8,404 nucleotides of DNA from Streptosporangiaceae bacterium (GTDB lineage Bacteria; Actinomycetota; Actinomycetes; Streptosporangiales; Streptosporangiaceae): NCBI GenBank assembly GCA_030045295.1, contig JASIGD010000126.1, positions 1 through 8,404 of the forward strand, written 5' to 3'. The translations under genes were made by a program, and so were the position numbers. Of this stretch, positions 5,810-8,404 are shown in pieces (within the stretch, counting starts at the first letter, position 1; every line of letters starts with the position of its first letter). The notes under the pieces are model-generated. The model made no database searches, was not told where the DNA came from, and was given only the letters and a program-made list of their open reading frames with translations.

Positions 5810-5842
5810 CGCAGGTCTTCCCTGCAGGCACCCAACCTGCGT
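5809..5842. promoter_or_regulatory. Inverted-repeat operator candidate overlapping the LAL promoter -35
   Basis: ACGCAGGT (5809-5816) and ACCTGCGT (5835-5842) are perfect 8-bp complements separated by 18 bases. A palindromic CCTGCAGG (5821-5828) lies almost at the centre, repeating the CAGG core. The downstream arm touches the candidate -35 box, so a bound protein could repress or activate. The binder is unknown; LAL autoregulation or a dimeric repressor are both possible. Confidence 0.5.
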
Positions 5843-5870
5843 ACCAGCTAGCCGGAATACCGCGGGGACA

Positions 5871-5904
5871 GGTCTGTCAGTCCTGCGGACAGGCCTGACA
5901 GACC
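5871..5904 (-). terminator. Strong hairpin after the histidine kinase gene, probable terminator
   Basis: GGTCTGTCAG (5871-5880) pairs with CTGACAGACC (5895-5904). After one T/C mismatch, CCTG (5882-5885) pairs with CAGG (5890-5893) around a CGGA loop. This gives a 10+4 bp stem beginning 25 bases after the kinase stop codon. No T-tract follows, which is normal in actinobacteria. The two halves also contain 21-bp-spaced direct repeats, GGACAGGTCTGTCAG (5866-5880) and GGACAGGCCTGACAG (5887-5901), so an operator role is an alternative. Confidence 0.55.
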
Positions 5905-5928
5905 CCACGACCGAAACGCCAGGGCGTG

Positions 5929-7620
5929 TCAGCTCGCTTCGAGGGGAAGCGTGACACGCAGCGTGGTTCCGTGGCCGACGGGGCTCGCGACTTCGATCGT
6001 TCCCCCGAGCGCATCGACGCGGTCGGTGAGGCCGATGAGTCCGGAGCCGCGCGAGGGATCGGCCCCTCCCGAGCCGTCGTCGCTGATCGAAAGCTCCAGG
6101 ACACCGTGACGAAGTTCGACGGTGACGTGCACGACGGAGGCATGGGCGTGCTTGGCTGCGTTCGTGAGCGCTTCCGACACGACGTAATAGGCGGCGACCT
6201 CGACCGGCTCGGGCGGCCGCGTCTCGGTGCGGACGTCAAGGTCGACGGGGACAGCTGACCGCCGGGCCAGCGTCTTGAGCGCGCGCGCGAGCCCGCCGTC
6301 GGCCAGGATGGCGGGGTGGATACCGCGTGAGATCTCCTGCAGCTCTTCCACCGCTCCCACAAGTCCGTCGGCCAACTCGGACAACCGCGCCTGGAGCTCG
6401 AGCAGGCCGGACGGGACCGTCGCCTGCGCCGCCCGCTGCGCGAGCAGCGCGGAGATGAGCCGCTGCTGGACGCCGTCGTGCAGGTCGCGCTCGATCCGGC
6501 GCCGCGTCTCGTCCGCGGCGGTGACTATCCGCGCCCGCGAGGCAGCAAGCTCGGCCCGGCTCCGCTCGAGCTTGCGTTCGCTTTCGCGCAGGTCACGGAA
6601 CATCAGCTGGGTATCGAGTGCGTCGGCTAGCCGACGGCCGATCTCGTGAAACAGCCGTTCCTCCTGCAGCGTCCAGACCCGCCGGTAAGAGCACTGGTGC
6701 AACCCCAACAAGTAGGGCTGGTCAACCTTCGGGTAAACGGCCATGGCGATCATGGACTGGACGCCGAACCGTTCGGCAAGCCGGACGGGCGGCGCATGGT
6801 CTGATTCCGGGTCGAATCGCACCGGACCGCCCGAGGCCCGGGCCACCCGGGAGACGTCGGCGATCTCCGGGTCGTTCGGGATGCCCGCGTCGGCCATGCG
6901 GGCGCCGTTGTATTCCGGCCGGGTCCGCTCCGCGCGCACGCGCTGGAGAACGTCTGGAGCACCGGGATGGAAGGCTTCCGGGTCACAGGGATAAACCAGC
7001 CAGGCTCGATCGCATCTGAAGGCCGCCAGCACGACGTCGAGTACCGCGCCCATCATCTGGTCGAGGTCGCTGGTCCGCTGGATGGCGCGGTCGATCCTGT
7101 CCAGGCTTTCCAGGAACCACATTTGGGCGTGGTATTCGTTGAGCCGCACGCTCTGAAATGCTGCCGCCGCGTGATTTGTAGCCAGGTTGAGCAAGAGTTG
7201 GTCAGACGCAGAGGGGAAATCGGCGCGACCACAGGCTGCAGCGACTACACCGCCCTCAGCATCGACACCAATAGGAATGACAATACCGCGACGTGGAACG
7301 GCGCCGCCGTCGACGTCGGAAATGATTTCCTTGCCGGAGAGCCCATTGCTCTCGGCGAGATGATTTTCAAGCCATCTCGGAAACGTCTTCCAGGCCTCCC
7401 CGCGCGTGGCATCGACCGCGCCGGCGAAACCAGGAACGCACAAGCGAACGAAGACGAAGTCCAGCCTCAGCAATCCGGTCAGCGTGTCGGCCAGTCCGGC
7501 CGCCACGGCGGCCGGTTCCCTGCCGACCCACGATGCCGGTATAGCGGACAGCGCCACGAGATCCCTGAGTACCGTTCGCAGAGCGACGAGCTCGGCGTCG
7601 GCATCGGTCTCGGCGGTCAC
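5929..7620 (-). CDS. GAF-GAF sensor histidine kinase (HisKA_3 / HATPase_c)
   Basis: This 563-residue kinase has no membrane segment and should be cytoplasmic. The order is GAF-like domain 1 (about 36-160), GAF domain 2 (about 185-345, ending in LGLHQCSYRRVWTLQEERLF), a short coiled coil (about 342-370), HisKA_3 with phosphoacceptor His381 (ERDLHDGVQQRL), and a catalytic domain with N box EALTNAAKHAH (Glu483, Asn487), G1 DDGSGG (514-519), G2 GSGLIG (525-530) and G3 GHGTT (549-553). All kinase motifs are intact. The GTG start at 7620 shares its first base with the TAG stop of the MEDS gene, so translation is probably coupled. Ligands of the GAF domains are unknown. The N-terminal third is lower in GC than the kinase core. 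Likely partners are the NarL-type and receiver-only regulators at 187-1264 (inference). Confidence 0.94.
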   Translation of the reverse strand: MTAETDADAELVALRTVLRDLVALSAIPASWVGREPAAVAAGLADTLTGLLRLDFVFVRLCVPGFAGAVDATRGEAWKTFPRWLENHLAESNGLSGKEIISDVDGGAVPRRGIVIPIGVDAEGGVVAAACGRADFPSASDQLLLNLATNHAAAAFQSVRLNEYHAQMWFLESLDRIDRAIQRTSDLDQMMGAVLDVVLAAFRCDRAWLVYPCDPEAFHPGAPDVLQRVRAERTRPEYNGARMADAGIPNDPEIADVSRVARASGGPVRFDPESDHAPPVRLAERFGVQSMIAMAVYPKVDQPYLLGLHQCSYRRVWTLQEERLFHEIGRRLADALDTQLMFRDLRESERKLERSRAELAASRARIVTAADETRRRIERDLHDGVQQRLISALLAQRAAQATVPSGLLELQARLSELADGLVGAVEELQEISRGIHPAILADGGLARALKTLARRSAVPVDLDVRTETRPPEPVEVAAYYVVSEALTNAAKHAHASVVHVTVELRHGVLELSISDDGSGGADPSRGSGLIGLTDRVDALGGTIEVASPVGHGTTLRVTLPLEAS

Positions 7621-8273
7621 TAGTCCGCCGTGTCGGTACTCTTACCCGCCGACCGCCGCTCTCGGATCTCGCTTAGCAACTGGTCAGGAGAAACGTAGAA
7701 TGGGTTCTCCTGGAGCAGGCCGCCGACAATCACGACGGGATGCGTCCGCAAGGCGTCCACTACCGCGCTCGCGCCGAACTTCGTCAGGTCATACGTGCAG
7801 ACCACCGTATCTTCATACTTAGGGATCACGTAGTTGACCCGCGTCTCGTACTCCATGAGGTCCTCGGTGCCCGGCAAGCCGGACAGCGCCCATTCCATGT
7901 GCCCGAAGAACCTTGTCTGACCGTACCCGGCGGCAGGCCCGGACTGAAGAATGTCCTCGAATGCCGAAAGCCAGGTCTCCAGGTCAAAGCGTCCGCCACG
8001 GAGTGTGCTGTCTTGCCACGGCTGCACCTCCAATTGGCCGGCGCTCATCGCCTCCTCGACATTGATCCCTGCTTCGGCGAGCCAACTGAGATGCTCTTCC
8101 CGCCGCTCGGGATTGACATAATGGAAAGCCTTATCCCCATCAACGAAACCGTCCGTGATAAACGGGCGGAGTACGCGATGCTGCTCGTCGATGCTGTTGA
8201 AGAAGGCACAGATATGACGATGCGGGCCGAAAGAACTCCCGGTAAGCTGTACCGACTGCGCAGAAGTCTCCAT
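7620..8273 (-). CDS. MEDS-domain sensory protein (DcmR-like), stand-alone
   Basis: This 217-residue soluble protein has a single MEDS domain (methanogen/methylotroph DcmR sensory domain) over almost its full length. Recognised blocks are HRHICAFFNSIDEQHRVL (18-35), DGDKAFHYVNPERREEHL (45-62), GQLEVQPWQDSTLRGGRFD (79-97), RFFGHMEWAL (121-130), CTYDLTKF (159-166) and the terminal THPVVIVGG...ENPFY (177-193). MEDS is proposed to sense small molecules, on the basis of DcmR; no ligand can be named here. There is no kinase or DNA-binding domain, so it must act through a partner, most plausibly the kinase that overlaps its stop codon by one base. The start at 8273 has a good ribosome-binding site (AAGGTGA, 4 bases upstream). 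The gene is lower in GC (52-55% in lines sampled at 8101-8220) than the window's other genes. Confidence 0.9.
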   Translation of the reverse strand: METSAQSVQLTGSSFGPHRHICAFFNSIDEQHRVLRPFITDGFVDGDKAFHYVNPERREEHLSWLAEAGINVEEAMSAGQLEVQPWQDSTLRGGRFDLETWLSAFEDILQSGPAAGYGQTRFFGHMEWALSGLPGTEDLMEYETRVNYVIPKYEDTVVCTYDLTKFGASAVVDALRTHPVVIVGGLLQENPFYVSPDQLLSEIRERRSAGKSTDTAD

Positions 8274-8404
8274 ATTCTCACCTTGGCAAGACTGGGCAGG
8301 TTACGGCCAGCGCAACGGTTCAATACCGCCCGACTCGATCCGGCATCTTCCGGGGCGCGACCAGGCACCTTGGCGGCGTGAAACATCCTACGTCCGACGG
8401 TTCC

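Noticed and set aside
5750..5908. N-terminal extension of the LAL regulator to an ATG at 5908
   Set aside because: The extra 53 residues lack domain similarity and would place the start inside the strong hairpin and promoter region.
8370..8404. ECF-sigma-like GGAAC...GTTT pair upstream of the MEDS gene on the minus strand
   Set aside because: The spacing between the two boxes is only about 15 bases, shorter than typical for GGAAC-type ECF promoters, and it runs to the window edge.
1..8404. CRISPR array, insertion sequence, tRNA or rRNA
   Set aside because: No regularly spaced direct repeats, transposase motifs, cloverleaf-like stretches or ribosomal RNA cores were seen on either strand.

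Overview
This 8.4 kb window is very GC-rich. Hand counts on single 60-base lines run from about 52% to 82% GC. It comes from an actinobacterium (Actinomycetia): it carries a WhiB-family iron-sulfur regulator, a large LAL-type LuxR regulator, and HisKA_3/NarL two-component proteins with strong G/C bias at third codon positions. The genus cannot be fixed from this sequence. All seven supported genes lie on the minus strand, so transcription runs from high to low coordinates. Six of the seven are regulatory.

Layout in transcription order. (1) 8273-7620 encodes a stand-alone MEDS-domain sensory protein. (2) 7620-5929 encodes a GAF-GAF-HisKA_3-HATPase histidine kinase whose GTG start shares one base with the MEDS stop codon, so the pair is almost certainly co-translated. 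(3) A 179-bp gap holds a strong hairpin just after the kinase, an inverted repeat, and a 17-bp-spaced promoter candidate. (4) 5749-3047 encodes a 900-residue LAL (MalT-like ATPase/TPR/LuxR-HTH) regulator. Two perfect GC-rich hairpins lie inside the coding sequence, in the linker before its DNA-binding domain. (5) A 302-bp gap holds a 23-bp inverted repeat (22/23 matching) and a third related copy. (6) 2744-1836 encodes a beta-hydroxyacid dehydrogenase-family oxidoreductase with a clear ribosome-binding site. (7) 1765-1472 encodes a WhiB1/WblE-like protein. (8) A 207-bp gap contains a long palindrome and a possible leaderless promoter. (9) 1264-605 encodes a NarL-type response regulator, followed by (10) 546-187, a receiver-only response regulator. 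Positions 1-186 hold no supported gene.

Working model (inference). MEDS protein and GAF kinase form a split cytoplasmic sensor. The NarL regulator and the receiver-only protein at the far end of the cluster are the most likely phosphotransfer partners. The LAL regulator, the WhiB protein and the dehydrogenase sit between them, each with its own upstream dyad-rich region or short gap. The MEDS gene and the kinase N-terminus are clearly lower in GC (about 52-67% in sampled lines) than the rest (about 77-82%), so the sensor input module may have a different origin. No transposase, CRISPR array, tRNA or rRNA was seen.
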